Positions 1 to 7,868 of a DNA stretch of 64,000 nt are shown here, one piece after another. Each line of letters starts with the position of its first letter. Positions within the stretch are counted from its first letter, which is position 1. The stretch covers positions 62,001-126,000 of the forward strand of contig JAVCCE010000007.1 in the NCBI GenBank assembly GCA_030765645.1, given 5' to 3'. A model generated the notes under the pieces. The model was not told where the DNA came from, made no database searches, and was given only the letters and a program-made list of their open reading frames with translations. This DNA is from Candidatus Hinthialibacter antarcticus. Lineage in GTDB: Bacteria > Hinthialibacterota > Hinthialibacteria > Hinthialibacterales > Hinthialibacteraceae. The position numbers were made by a program, and so were the translations under genes.

Positions 1-104
1 AAAACAAAATCGTCAGTACGCCCGCCTACATGCTGGGACCGTCGATTGCGCATGTATCGGAAGGCATCGAAAAACTGATCAACAAAGTATTGGAGATGGC
101 TTAG
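1..104 (+). CDS. elbB: ElbB/ES1 glyoxalase-like protein, C-terminal end only
   Basis: The window opens inside a reading frame (first full codon at base 3) whose last 33 residues include KIVSTPAYMLGPSI and end GIEKLINKVLEMA. That tail matches the C-terminus of the ElbB/ES1 family (DJ-1/PfpI class I glutamine amidotransferase-like fold), where NKIVTTPAYML...I...GI.KLV is typical. ElbB is annotated as an isoprenoid-biosynthesis-associated glyoxalase; its physiological role is not settled. Only the end is visible, so the catalytic Cys cannot be checked. The DinB-like gene follows after 9 bases on the same strand and may be cotranscribed. Confidence 0.75.
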   Translation, partial: NKIVSTPAYMLGPSIAHVSEGIEKLINKVLEMA

Positions 105-113
105 GAAAATTCG

Positions 114-623
114 ATGAACGCAAACGAATTATTTATTCAGCATTCCCGCTGGCGCCTGAAAGACGACTACTGGCCGCGCATCCAAAAATGCGCGGCCTTG
201 CTTTCGGAAGATGAAATGTGGCGCCGCCCCAATGACGCCAGCAACAGCGTCGGTAACATCCTGTTGCATTTATGCGGCAACGTACGCCAGTGGGTCGTAC
301 ATGGACTCGGCGGCGAGACCGATAATCGAAAACGCCAATCGGAATTCGATGAACGCAGTCCCATCCCCAAAGCAGAGTTACTCGCCAAAATGGAGCAGAC
401 CCTCAACGAAGTCGATGCCGTGCTGGCTCAACTTGATCCAAACACCTTAACCGAGCCGCGCAAAATACAAGGCTATGATGAAACCACGCTCACAGCGGTC
501 TATCATATCGTCGAACACTTTTCCTACCACTTAGGGCAGATCGCCTATATCACCAAAGCCTACCAGGCGGTTGATTTGGGATTCTTCAACATTGGGGATG
601 ACGGATACTCGACGAATTCTTGA
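114..623 (+). CDS. DinB-like (DUF1572-type) metal-binding four-helix protein
   Basis: The 169-residue protein has the size and pattern of the DinB/YfiT-like superfamily: an N-terminal helix with WRLKDDYWPRI, a first metal-ligand helix NILLHLCGNVRQWV (His near residue 52) and a second ligand segment VEHFSYHLGQI with two His three to four residues apart. Such proteins are cytoplasmic divalent-metal four-helix bundles; some are thiol (bacillithiol or mycothiol) S-transferases, but many have no known substrate, so no reaction is claimed. AGGAAA lies upstream of the ATG. The gene follows elbB by 9 bases. Confidence 0.75.
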   Translation: MNANELFIQHSRWRLKDDYWPRIQKCAALLSEDEMWRRPNDASNSVGNILLHLCGNVRQWVVHGLGGETDNRKRQSEFDERSPIPKAELLAKMEQTLNEVDAVLAQLDPNTLTEPRKIQGYDETTLTAVYHIVEHFSYHLGQIAYITKAYQAVDLGFFNIGDDGYSTNS

Positions 624-656
624 GCGCTTGATTGCCAGCGGCCTCCACGAGAGAAC

Positions 657-763
657 GTGGGGAGGGCGAGTCTCCCGACGAGCCGCGTTGCATCAAAACG
701 TTTCCTGATTTCCGCGGCTCACCAGGAGCCAGCCTGCGGCAGGCAGGGTTCGCCCTCTCCGCT
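657..763. repeat. Dispersed GGGAGGGCGAG-type palindromic repeat pair
   Basis: A unit beginning GGGGAGGGCGAGTCTCCCG and running to GAGCCG (about 657-687) is followed by an inverted counterpart (about 716-763) containing GGCTCACCAGGAG and TTCGCCCTCTCC. The same units recur at about 30649-30684, 30820-30846 and 47156-47182, always between genes. The pair can fold back on itself. Open frames across this stretch are produced by the repeats and are not called as genes. Confidence 0.65.
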
Positions 764-821
764 CAACAATATCTCATCACGAAAAAGTACCCAGACATTT
801 CAAAAACCTCAAACCAATTCT

Positions 822-901
822 GGCATGGGTGCAACTCTGGGAGCGCCTGTGCAAAAGGGCCTGAAAGCCCGCACTGAAGCAAGCAGAGTTGTACCCATGC
901 C
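822..901. repeat. 80-bp palindromic dispersed repeat, copy A
   Basis: The outer arms GGCATGGGTGCAACTCTG and CAGAGTTGTACCCATGCC are inverted repeats (17 of 18 positions), with an inner GGGC..GCCC hairpin. The reverse complement of this 80-bp unit matches 41427-41506 with only a handful of differences. Shorter relatives lie at 47700-47745 and 6959-7003. No transposase or other coding sequence is present, so it looks like a non-autonomous palindromic element or a structured intergenic unit. Confidence 0.8.
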
Positions 902-951
902 AAACGCCAGACGCAGCGAAACAATCAGTATTTTTTTGAGATGGTTTCTAA

Positions 952-1926
952 TTAAACGCTTGATTCCACATTAAACGCTTCTTCAACGGCGTAGGTCTTC
1001 TTGCGCTGGCTTTCGTGATAAACGCGGGTAAGAAGTTCAGCGAGCAGGCCCAACATCAACATTTGGATTCCAACCAGCCCCATTAAGATTCCCACCAAAA
1101 AAAGTGGGTTGCGGTGGACTTTATTGTTGACGACGTCTTGCAGTTTGTCGTATATCACCAGCAGCCAGCAAAATACGCCGAGTAAAATCGAAACCAGCCC
1201 CGCGCCTCCGAATAAATGCATGGGGCGGGTCAGATAACTGCCCAGCAAAATCAACACGGGCAAATCCAGTATGACTTTGAATGTTTTCGCGATCGAATAT
1301 TTTGACTTCCCATGCTTGCGGGCATGATGCGAAACCTCGGCCTCACCCACTTTGGCGCCCACCCAATGACCATAGATGGTGATAAAACGGTGCATCTCTC
1401 CATAGAGCGATAGTTCGTTCAAAATCGTCCGGCGGTACGCCTTGAGGGTGCAGCCGTGGTCATGCAGTTTTAATCCTGTGGCGAAGGCAATCAGCCAATT
1501 CGCCAATTTGGATGGAAGCACTTTGGTGAAGAACGGGTCTTTGCGGCTGCGGCGCCATCCGCTGACAATGTCATAGCCCTCATTGAGTTTTTCTATCAAT
1601 GCGGGGATATCGTGAGGATCGTTTTGGCCGTCAGCGTCCATCAAGACCACCACGTCGCCGCTGGCATGATCGACCCCCGCCGTAATGGCGGCGGTTTGGC
1701 CAAAATTGCGGCGTAATAACACGCCCTTGATGCGCGGATCGCGGCTGGCCCATTCGCGAATCATGTCGCGGGTCCCGTCCTGGCTGCCGTCGTCGCATAA
1801 CACGATCTCATACGAGCATTCAATCTGTTCCAATACGACCGCGAGTTCTTCCAACAGCGACGGCAGGCTCTCGGCCTCGTTATAGACGGGCATTATGACA
1901 GACAGGTCAAGCGAAGGTTGGTTCAT
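952..1926 (-). CDS. GtrB/DPM-like polyprenyl-phosphate glycosyltransferase (GT2)
   Basis: A 324-residue GT2 enzyme. The N-terminus SVIMPVYNEAESLP and the DDGS motif start the GT-A fold, and LMDADGQNDP carries the metal-binding D-x-D. Family members transfer a sugar from a nucleotide donor to undecaprenyl or dolichyl phosphate on the cytoplasmic face of the membrane. Two hydrophobic segments near residues 235-265 and 280-310 match the two C-terminal membrane helices of GtrB/ArnC/DPM1-type proteins. The sugar cannot be told from the sequence. The ATG lies within 150 bases of the divergent TPR gene, so the promoters probably share that gap. No partner flippase gene is adjacent. Confidence 0.85.
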   Translation of the reverse strand: MNQPSLDLSVIMPVYNEAESLPSLLEELAVVLEQIECSYEIVLCDDGSQDGTRDMIREWASRDPRIKGVLLRRNFGQTAAITAGVDHASGDVVVLMDADGQNDPHDIPALIEKLNEGYDIVSGWRRSRKDPFFTKVLPSKLANWLIAFATGLKLHDHGCTLKAYRRTILNELSLYGEMHRFITIYGHWVGAKVGEAEVSHHARKHGKSKYSIAKTFKVILDLPVLILLGSYLTRPMHLFGGAGLVSILLGVFCWLLVIYDKLQDVVNNKVHRNPLFLVGILMGLVGIQMLMLGLLAELLTRVYHESQRKKTYAVEEAFNVESSV

Positions 1927-2073
1927 CAGAGTCCATTCCCATTTTCTTTCCCGTACTCTAGGGCGCGAAAATCAGGCGGTCAATCCAACCTAAGGACAAG
2001 AAGCACTTTACCACAAGCTGAAGCCCGATATGATGTACAGTCTGATTGGACAAATTACTCACTGAGGTCAATT

Positions 2074-2517
2074 ATGAATACCGAAGAATCCGTCGATCTG
2101 TATGAATTTGAAATCGACCGCTTTCAAAGCCTATTGGCTGAAGACTCAAACTACGCCTACCGCCGCTACGGCCTGACGCTGTTCTATAGCCTGCCGCCCG
2201 AAGATACATTCAAAATGAAAACCGAAATGGGCTGGAAAGGCGAAGAGGCTTTAGATTATTATAACCAAGGCACCGTCGAAGCGCTCGAAGGCCGCTACGC
2301 CGAAGCGCTTAAGTTGTTTGAAAAATCAGAATCGCTGAAATGCGACCGCGCAGAACTCTACTACAACATCGCCGTGATTCACGAAGAAGAAGAACGCGCA
2401 GCGCAAGCCAAAGAGTATTTTCAGAAATATGTTGACGCCGTCGAATCGCTCGATTTTATCCCCAAAGCGCTGCAAGATGATTTGGATGAAGTTAGAGAAC
2501 ACGTTAAAGAACTATAA
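2074..2517 (+). CDS. Small TPR-repeat protein
   Basis: A 147-residue acidic protein without signal peptide. The frame stays open upstream to 1918, but ATG 2074 has a GAGG Shine-Dalgarno about 7 bases upstream and the upstream part overlaps the divergent gene, so 2074 is chosen. Two tetratricopeptide-like helix pairs are visible around residues 60-125 (YYNQGTVEALEGRYAEALKLF and the following AELYYNIAVIHEEEE stretch). TPRs are protein-binding scaffolds; the partner is unknown. A rho-independent terminator follows directly, so the gene appears monocistronic. Confidence 0.75.
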   Translation: MNTEESVDLYEFEIDRFQSLLAEDSNYAYRRYGLTLFYSLPPEDTFKMKTEMGWKGEEALDYYNQGTVEALEGRYAEALKLFEKSESLKCDRAELYYNIAVIHEEEERAAQAKEYFQKYVDAVESLDFIPKALQDDLDEVREHVKEL

Positions 2518-2539
2518 TTCACACACTGATTGCACTTCT

Positions 2540-2570
2540 AAAAAGACCGGCGGCCGCTGGTCTTTTTTTT
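2540..2570 (+). terminator. Rho-independent terminator after the TPR gene
   Basis: AAAAAGACC pairs with GGTCTTTTT around the GC-rich loop GGCGGCCGCT, followed by an extended T run. It starts about 20 bases after the TPR stop codon. Confidence 0.85.
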
Positions 2571-2883
2571 GTTTTTTAAGGTAATTCTTAGCATAGATAT
2601 AAATGTGCGGTTTATTTCTTATATGGAGCCGAAGAGTTTTATATCTACGAAAGCATCGCCATGATTAGAATGTGCTAATATTTTGTTAGCGCTTACCGAT
2701 ATAGTTTTATAGAGCCAAGTATTAGGCTGTTTATCAATCGGCAAGACATAAGCGTCGATTCGGTAGCATTTTAGTATTGCGCGAGCCCAAAAAAGGTGCT
2801 AGGGTAACTCTTAAATTGCCTATTATGTTATTTTCTACTGTAAGGGTTGGATCGAATTCATATTGAAAGATGGAGGCCGACGA
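2571..2883. other. AT-rich intergenic region before the amidase gene
   Basis: About 310 bases without a credible gene. It is AT-rich and must hold the promoter of the amidase gene. I looked for c-di-GMP riboswitch-like and T-box-like conserved segments and saw none. Only the GGAGG at about 2872 is clearly functional, as ribosome binding site of the GTG start at 2884. Confidence 0.5.
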
Positions 2884-4716
2884 GTGAAATTCGGTTCATT
2901 CTACCTACTCTTTATAAGAAACACGCTGAAACTCATTGTTTGCATTCTCATTGCTGCCAGTGCGTTGCATTCCCATGCAATTGAAGCAATTCGGACCGCA
3001 GACTACGTAAACTATACCCAAATCGTGTTTGAACTGTCCCGCAGTTCCTACCGCAGCCAGGTCATCCCCAGCGATGTCGGCGGCGCCAAAATGCTGGAGA
3101 TCAAACTCAAAGACGTTAACGCTGCGCAATTTGGCTCAAACTACCAACTTGATAGCAAATATTGCCCCAAGGCGTCCTTTACCAAAGCGGCGGCGGGCTG
3201 GGTGCAAATTACCATCCCCCTTCATGAAGACGTCGATATAAGCGGCATCCGTTGGCATAACTGGAGCACGATGTTAACGGTGAGCCTCCCGCTCATGCGC
3301 CCCAATTACGACCATGCGCCCTCCGATGAATTTCTACGCGATTTTCGGGCGCCAAAAGGAAACCAACCCGGCGGCAAAGTGGTTGTTATTGATCCAGGCC
3401 ACGGCGGCTTCAACCACGGCGGCACAGGCGGGCGCTATACCGGCGCAACCAACCAGCGGCAAAAAGAGAAAGACGTAACCTTTGATTTAGCGCTGCGTCT
3501 GAAAGCCTTGTTTGATAAAGACCCTCAGTTTATCGCCGTCTTAACGCGCCAGGGCGACTATCTGCCAGCGCCGTTTGAATTTGACAAAGACATGAAAACG
3601 CGCGAACACTTACGCCGCGCGTCTCTCTTGCACCGGGTCAAACTGGCGAAAGAATATCACGGCGATATCTACCTCTCGCTTCACCTGAATGCGCCGCCCC
3701 GCGTCAGCCAACAGAAGCGATCGCATGGATTCGAGATTTATTATTTTGGCGAACAACACGCCGAATCGCTCTACAACAATGTCAACAAAGATATTGAAGA
3801 ATTAGAAACGCTTGGCATCGACCGCAGCAACGACGACAACGCGTTTCTCTCGACCGTGATGAAAGATTGGATTCCACAGCGCAGCAAAGAACTGGCAGCG
3901 TCAATCGCCCAACAAATGAAAGGCTTGGTGGCGCTGCGCGACCCGTATTTGAAATCAAACCGTTTCAAAGTCATTTCTCAACTCAACATGCCCTCGGCGT
4001 TGATCGAGTATATGTTTATCACCAACCCCAAAGAGCATGAATGGGTGAAATCATCAAGCAACCGCTCTAAATTGGCCGAGGCCACCTACAAAGGCGTTCG
4101 CGACTACTTCTTCGCCGTAGACCAATCCGTCGAATATAGTTATGACGATCTAGTCAAAGCCAGCATCGAACCAAGCGCCCCCAAAAAAACGTCCGCCCCG
4201 GTCTATAAAACAACAACGTATCGCGTACGTTCCGGCGACACGGTATCAACCATTGCCAAGAAGTTTGGAACGAGCGCCTCACAGCTCCGTTCAATGAACA
4301 AAGGCGTCATTGGCAGCCGCGACCGTATTTATGCGGGCCAGAAACTTACCGTTCCCTCTTCATCGAACACCGGCTCCAGTGCGCCCTCGTCCGGCGCTCA
4401 GATTAGTTATGTAGTCAAGCGCGGCGACTCGCTCGATAAAATAGCCAACCGCTATAACACATCTATTACAGCGATCCGAAGTTTGAATAACCTTCGCGGG
4501 TCATTGATTTATCCCGGTCAAACATTGAAAATCCAACCAGGCGCACAGCGCATCAGTTATGCGGCTTCAAGCCCGGTACGTTACAAGGTTCGCTCAGGAG
4601 ACACCTTGTATGACATTGCCGAAGCGCACGGCGTCTCGCATCTATCCATCAAGAGATACAACAACCTGAGAAGCAACACCATTCACGCAGGCCAATTGAT
4701 TACCATCCCCAAATAA
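2884..4716 (+). CDS. Secreted N-acetylmuramoyl-L-alanine amidase with three LysM domains
   Basis: The 610-residue protein starts with GTG 7 bases after GGAGG; a TTG 21 bases upstream is the alternative. A signal peptide (hydrophobic IVCILIAASALHSHA) is followed by an AMIN-like beta-rich region to about residue 140. The Amidase_3 domain covers about residues 165-415: IDPGHGG gives zinc ligand H173, the KEKDV Glu is E195, SLHLNA gives H267 and LIEYMF the catalytic E375. Three LysM modules follow at about 445-492, 505-550 and 565-610 (each RVRSGDT/VKRGDS-like). The enzyme would cleave the stem peptide from MurNAc in periplasmic peptidoglycan, with LysM anchoring it to glycan, as in AmiC-type daughter-cell separation. 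Three C-terminal LysM units are more than in most AmiB/C proteins. Confidence 0.9.
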   Translation: MKFGSFYLLFIRNTLKLIVCILIAASALHSHAIEAIRTADYVNYTQIVFELSRSSYRSQVIPSDVGGAKMLEIKLKDVNAAQFGSNYQLDSKYCPKASFTKAAAGWVQITIPLHEDVDISGIRWHNWSTMLTVSLPLMRPNYDHAPSDEFLRDFRAPKGNQPGGKVVVIDPGHGGFNHGGTGGRYTGATNQRQKEKDVTFDLALRLKALFDKDPQFIAVLTRQGDYLPAPFEFDKDMKTREHLRRASLLHRVKLAKEYHGDIYLSLHLNAPPRVSQQKRSHGFEIYYFGEQHAESLYNNVNKDIEELETLGIDRSNDDNAFLSTVMKDWIPQRSKELAASIAQQMKGLVALRDPYLKSNRFKVISQLNMPSALIEYMFITNPKEHEWVKSSSNRSKLAEATYKGVRDYFFAVDQSVEYSYDDLVKASIEPSAPKKTSAPVYKTTTYRVRSGDTVSTIAKKFGTSASQLRSMNKGVIGSRDRIYAGQKLTVPSSSNTGSSAPSSGAQISYVVKRGDSLDKIANRYNTSITAIRSLNNLRGSLIYPGQTLKIQPGAQRISYAASSPVRYKVRSGDTLYDIAEAHGVSHLSIKRYNNLRSNTIHAGQLITIPK

Positions 4717-4832
4717 GGCGGACAAACGACCCAGCGTTGTTTGACCGTCTGAGCACCAGCGTTGTTTGCTCCCAAAAGCCTAGCGCTGATGCTATAGTTT
4801 CTCCCGACTCAAATCTAAATTGTGAAATCCAA

Positions 4833-5909
4833 ATGTATATTACGAAACCAAAACTTCGCTACTTACTGTTTTATGTAACCTCGCGCTGCAACTTGCGCTG
4901 CAAACACTGTTTTTACCTGGACGAATTGAACAAGCACGACGAAATGTCGTTGGAAGAGATCGAAAAGGTCGCCAAAAGCCTTTATCCGCTCAATTTTGTC
5001 CGCATGACTGGCGGGGAGCCGTTTCTGCGAAAAGACCTGCCGGAAGTCGTCCATGCGTTTTATGAACAGGCAGGCGTACGCCGCATGGGGTTAATCAGCA
5101 ATGGAACACGCCCTGAGTGGGCGGAAAAGGCCGTACGGCGCACGTTTGAACTTAACCCCGACGTCACCCTCGATGTTGGCATCTCCGTCGACGGACTCGA
5201 ACCAGACCACGATGAAATTCGCGGATTGAAAGGCTCTTACGCAAACGCCAAGCAAACCGCAGAAACCTTAGTCCGGCTGCGCGATGAATTTCCCAATTTG
5301 CTTACGTCCCTGGTGATGACGGTCACTTCGAAAAACGAAAACTCGCTGGACGAATTTTATGATGAGGTTTCGTCTTGGGGCGTGGACCGCCTTTCGGTCA
5401 ATCACGTGCGGGGAAAGGTGCATGAAACCTCGCTGCTTGAAGTCTCATTTGAGCGCTATCAAGAATTCGCCCAGCGCTGTGAAAACTACCACCTTGAACA
5501 TGACCGCAGCTGGAAAGCCAGCGTACAACGCGCCAAAAACCGCGTGGCGCAAAACGCCATCGCTGAAGTGGTCGGCGGAGATAACTCACGCGTCTCGTGT
5601 TTGGCGGGTTCAGCCATCGGGGTTTTGTATTCCGACGGCGAAGTCAACGTCTGTGAGATGTTAGAGGGCGAATTGGAAGCAGTCGAAGGCATCCCTACCC
5701 CGAATTCCGCATTGGGCAACATTCGCGACGTTGACCATGATTTCTACCGAATCTGGCATTCAGAAAACGCCGAACGCTGCCGCCAGTGGATCAAAGCAAC
5801 CAATTGCTCATGCAGCCATGAGTGCTTTTTGACCGCCAGCATTCTATTCAACCCAAAAAACTACCCCCGCCTCGCCGGAGAATGGCTCAAACTAGCCGTT
5901 TCTAAGTAA
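4833..5909 (+). CDS. Radical SAM protein with SPASM-type C-terminus
   Basis: The open frame begins at 4737, but ATG 4833 begins the conserved core, giving 358 residues; no clear Shine-Dalgarno marks either start. CNLRCKHC (C19, C23, C26) binds the SAM [4Fe-4S] cluster and MTGGEPF is the usual GGEP motif. The C-terminus has further Cys (SCLAGSAIG, NVCEML, and a Cys-rich CSCSHEC segment), as in SPASM/twitch proteins that hold auxiliary clusters and often modify peptides or sugars. No precursor peptide gene is evident next to it, so the substrate is unknown. Confidence 0.85.
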   Translation: MYITKPKLRYLLFYVTSRCNLRCKHCFYLDELNKHDEMSLEEIEKVAKSLYPLNFVRMTGGEPFLRKDLPEVVHAFYEQAGVRRMGLISNGTRPEWAEKAVRRTFELNPDVTLDVGISVDGLEPDHDEIRGLKGSYANAKQTAETLVRLRDEFPNLLTSLVMTVTSKNENSLDEFYDEVSSWGVDRLSVNHVRGKVHETSLLEVSFERYQEFAQRCENYHLEHDRSWKASVQRAKNRVAQNAIAEVVGGDNSRVSCLAGSAIGVLYSDGEVNVCEMLEGELEAVEGIPTPNSALGNIRDVDHDFYRIWHSENAERCRQWIKATNCSCSHECFLTASILFNPKNYPRLAGEWLKLAVSK

Positions 5910-5946
5910 GTAAAGATTATTGGCGGCTCCAGTCTCCCCCCCATTC

Positions 5947-5966
5947 GGGCGCAGCACGTTGCGCCC
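5947..5966. repeat. GGGCGCA-NNNNNN-TGCGCCC palindromic repeat
   Basis: GGGCGCAGCACGTTGCGCCC is a near-perfect 20-bp palindrome preceded by CCCCCCATTC. A perfect form (GGGCGCAACGCGTTGCGCCC) lies at 30912-30931, also preceded by a GGGGGGATTC box. It stands between two plus-strand genes and is part of the dispersed intergenic repeat set. Confidence 0.65.
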
Positions 5967-6152
5967 CTATTTTCTTATTACAGACACAAACGGCATAGCG
6001 TTTGCGCTTAAGGAAAATACTGATTTTTTTTATGTCGCGTTCGTTCTGAGGGCAAATCGAGACTTTTCTGCATGTTGTGTGGCGACGCTGCGTGGACTGC
6101 CGTATTACTTGCGGCAGAATTTGCAGTATTTATACACGGAGGTACGCAGAAA

Positions 6153-6365
6153 ATGCCGCGTTCTTTGCAACGAAAAAAGTTACAACGTATGGCCGATCAG
6201 TTTCAAAAAGCATTTACCATGGCCGGGTTGGCGGAAACGTCGTTTATTAGTTCCGCCCGCTTCAAAGGATTTTCGATTGACTTAATCTATCAGACCGCAG
6301 CATCCTATTGGCCGGGAGGCTACGCGGCTGGACTGTCTCATGACGACTGGTGCGTCCCGGCATAA
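6153..6365 (+). CDS. Possible small hypothetical protein (70 aa)
   Basis: An ATG 10 bases after GGAGG opens a 70-residue frame with a basic N-terminus (RSLQRKKLQRM) and a helix-like QFQKAFTMAGLAE stretch. I do not recognise the sequence. It occupies an otherwise empty gap (5910-6493). Support is the Shine-Dalgarno alone; it could also be non-coding. Confidence 0.3.
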   Translation: MPRSLQRKKLQRMADQFQKAFTMAGLAETSFISSARFKGFSIDLIYQTAASYWPGGYAAGLSHDDWCVPA

Positions 6366-6493
6366 GACGACCCTGACGGCGATGAGGGAGTCTCGTCTTG
6401 GTCGAATACGCGGCGCCGCTTTCCAGCCCACTTTGCCCGCTAAATGCAGTAGGCTAGCATATAGCGCCAGCATATTGGGAAGGATAATTCTGC

Positions 6494-6928
6494 GTGAAAC
6501 CCAAACTCACCCATATTGGACTCTGCGTTGAAAACATTGAAACCTCGGCGGCGTTTTATAAACGCTACGTCGATTTAGACGTTATTTCTCAACGGCAAGA
6601 AAACGAAATGCGGGTCGCCTGGCTGGGTAACCCCGCAGTCAATTCTACGTTTATTATTGTGTTGCTCGAGATGGAGCACCAGCAATCTGAATCGCCGAGC
6701 TTTCACCACTTGGGCTTGCAGGTTGAAAGCAAAGAAGAAGTTGACGCCATCGCGCAAACGGCCAAACAAGACGGCATCCTGATCGAAGACCCCGCCGACC
6801 ACGGCCCCGTAGCAGGGTATCTGTGCATCGTTCGCGACCCGGACGGCAACGGCGTTGAATTTTCTTATGGGCAGGAAGTGTTTAAGGCGCTCAGTTCTTC
6901 CGGTGCGCCGTCATCAAGCCAAACCTAG
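6494..6928 (+). CDS. VOC (glyoxalase/bleomycin-resistance fold) protein
   Basis: A 144-residue single-module pair of beta-alpha-beta-beta-beta units: LTHIGLCVENIETSAAFYKRY at the start and FHHLGLQVESKEEVD in the second half, ending RDPDGNGVEF. His in each half and the Glu of VEFSY are the usual metal ligands of VOC enzymes. This length and pattern fit lactoylglutathione lyase-like or methylmalonyl-CoA epimerase-like proteins, but the substrate cannot be assigned. GTG start with AAGGA about 9 bases upstream. Confidence 0.85.
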   Translation: MKPKLTHIGLCVENIETSAAFYKRYVDLDVISQRQENEMRVAWLGNPAVNSTFIIVLLEMEHQQSESPSFHHLGLQVESKEEVDAIAQTAKQDGILIEDPADHGPVAGYLCIVRDPDGNGVEFSYGQEVFKALSSSGAPSSSQT

Positions 6929-6958
6929 TCCTCTTATCAAAAACATCGTTCTACACAG

Positions 6959-7003
6959 CGCGGGTACATCTCTCTTCGCTTTGGTGCGGGCTTTCAGGCC
7001 GTT
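6959..7003. repeat. Degenerate partial copy D of the 80-bp palindromic repeat
   Basis: GCGCGGGTACATCTCTCTTCG followed by TGCGGGCTTTCAGGCCGTTTTG resembles the first half of copy B at 41427 (GGCATGGGTACAACTCTGC...GTGCGGGCTTTCAGGCC). The distal arm is missing or unrecognisable. Confidence 0.5.
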
Positions 7004-7052
7004 TTGAATGCCTTCTATAGTGGTTACCAGAATTATGTGCGGATTGAGGTCG

Positions 7053-7140
7053 GTAGGGTGGGCTCGCGAAGCAGCCCACCGGAAATTTTGATCACATTGC
7101 ATGGTGGGCTAAATTGCTTTGCAATTTGAGCCCACTCTAC
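7053..7140. repeat. Composite inverted repeat (GTAGGGTGGGCT...AGCCCACTCTAC)
   Basis: Imperfect 12-bp outer arms enclose two smaller hairpins: GTGGGCT-CGCGAAGC-AGCCCAC and a second one whose GTGGGCT and AGCCCAC arms flank AAATTGCTTTGCAATTTG. It lies just downstream of the minus-strand IspG-like gene and could attenuate or terminate it. A related small hairpin (GGTGGGTTCTTAACCCACC) lies at 24992-25010. Confidence 0.6.
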
Positions 7141-7146
7141 CTCAGG

Positions 7147-7848
7147 CTAAGAAGCAGTCGCTTTTTCGGCTTCCATTTCTGCTTTCAGAATATCAATTTC
7201 TTTGAGCAACACGTCGGCGGCTTCTTCGATGGAGACCACGCGGACTTTCTCGCCTTTTTTGAAGAGCATTCCCTTCTGGTCGCCGAAGGCGATGCCGATG
7301 TCAGCCGCCTTGGCTTCACCGGGGCCGTTGACCTCGCAGCCCATCACGGCGACATCGAGCGGCGCTTCCATTTGCTCTAAGCGGCCTTCAATCGAACGAA
7401 CCATTTCAGGAAAATCAGTGCGACATCGCGCACAGGTCGGGCAGGAGATGATGCGAATGCCGCGTGAACGCAGTTCCAGCGAACGCAGTAAATCGGCGAA
7501 CGATGGCAAGTAATCTTTGGCGTCTACCTGGTCAGGCAAAATCACCACTAGGTCTTCTCCCGTCCAGCGGTAAAGCACCGGGGAAAGATACACCAACAAA
7601 CGCGGTAACTCGCGTTCGGTGAATCCACGCAGGTCAAGCAGGATGCGCTTGGCGGAAATGTCGCCTACCGTTTCCATCAGTTTTAATACGTCTTGGAATG
7701 ATAAAACGCGCAGCTCGTTGATGGGCAGCGCCATGGGGTCCGGCAATGATTCATAGCCGTCGCACAGCGTCGGCGACACCTCATTGCGCATTTGGTTGGC
7801 GCGTTCGTCTTCCGCAGCAACTTTCAGATTTACAGAATACAGCGACAT
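7147..7848 (-). CDS. Stand-alone IspG-like [4Fe-4S] domain protein
   Basis: The last hundred of 233 residues match the C-terminal cluster-binding domain of IspG/GcpE (4-hydroxy-3-methylbut-2-enyl diphosphate synthase, MEP pathway). All cluster ligands are present: C136 and C139 in SCPTCARC, C171 and E178 in MGCEVNGPGE, followed by the usual IGIAFG and LFKKGE. The N-terminal (about 130 residues) has no recognisable IspG TIM barrel; it may be a remnant of the extra A* domain found in three-domain IspG. AGCGAGGACG lies before the ATG, so the short start looks genuine, and the upstream gene ends only 20 bases earlier, leaving no room for a frameshifted barrel. It may be a reductase or electron-transfer module, or a partner of an IspG encoded elsewhere. 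It lies downstream of a radical SAM gene. Confidence 0.75.
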   Translation of the reverse strand: MSLYSVNLKVAAEDERANQMRNEVSPTLCDGYESLPDPMALPINELRVLSFQDVLKLMETVGDISAKRILLDLRGFTERELPRLLVYLSPVLYRWTGEDLVVILPDQVDAKDYLPSFADLLRSLELRSRGIRIISCPTCARCRTDFPEMVRSIEGRLEQMEAPLDVAVMGCEVNGPGEAKAADIGIAFGDQKGMLFKKGEKVRVVSIEEAADVLLKEIDILKAEMEAEKATAS

Positions 7849-7868
7849 AGCGTCCTCGCTTTGAATGG

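Noticed and set aside
632-974. Two overlapping plus-strand frames after the DinB-like gene
   Set aside because: They consist of the two repeat families at 657-763 and 822-901; the same peptide pieces appear where other copies occur.
2600-2860. Possible riboswitch before the amidase gene
   Set aside because: The region is AT-rich and may fold, but no conserved GEMM, ydaO or other core could be seen.
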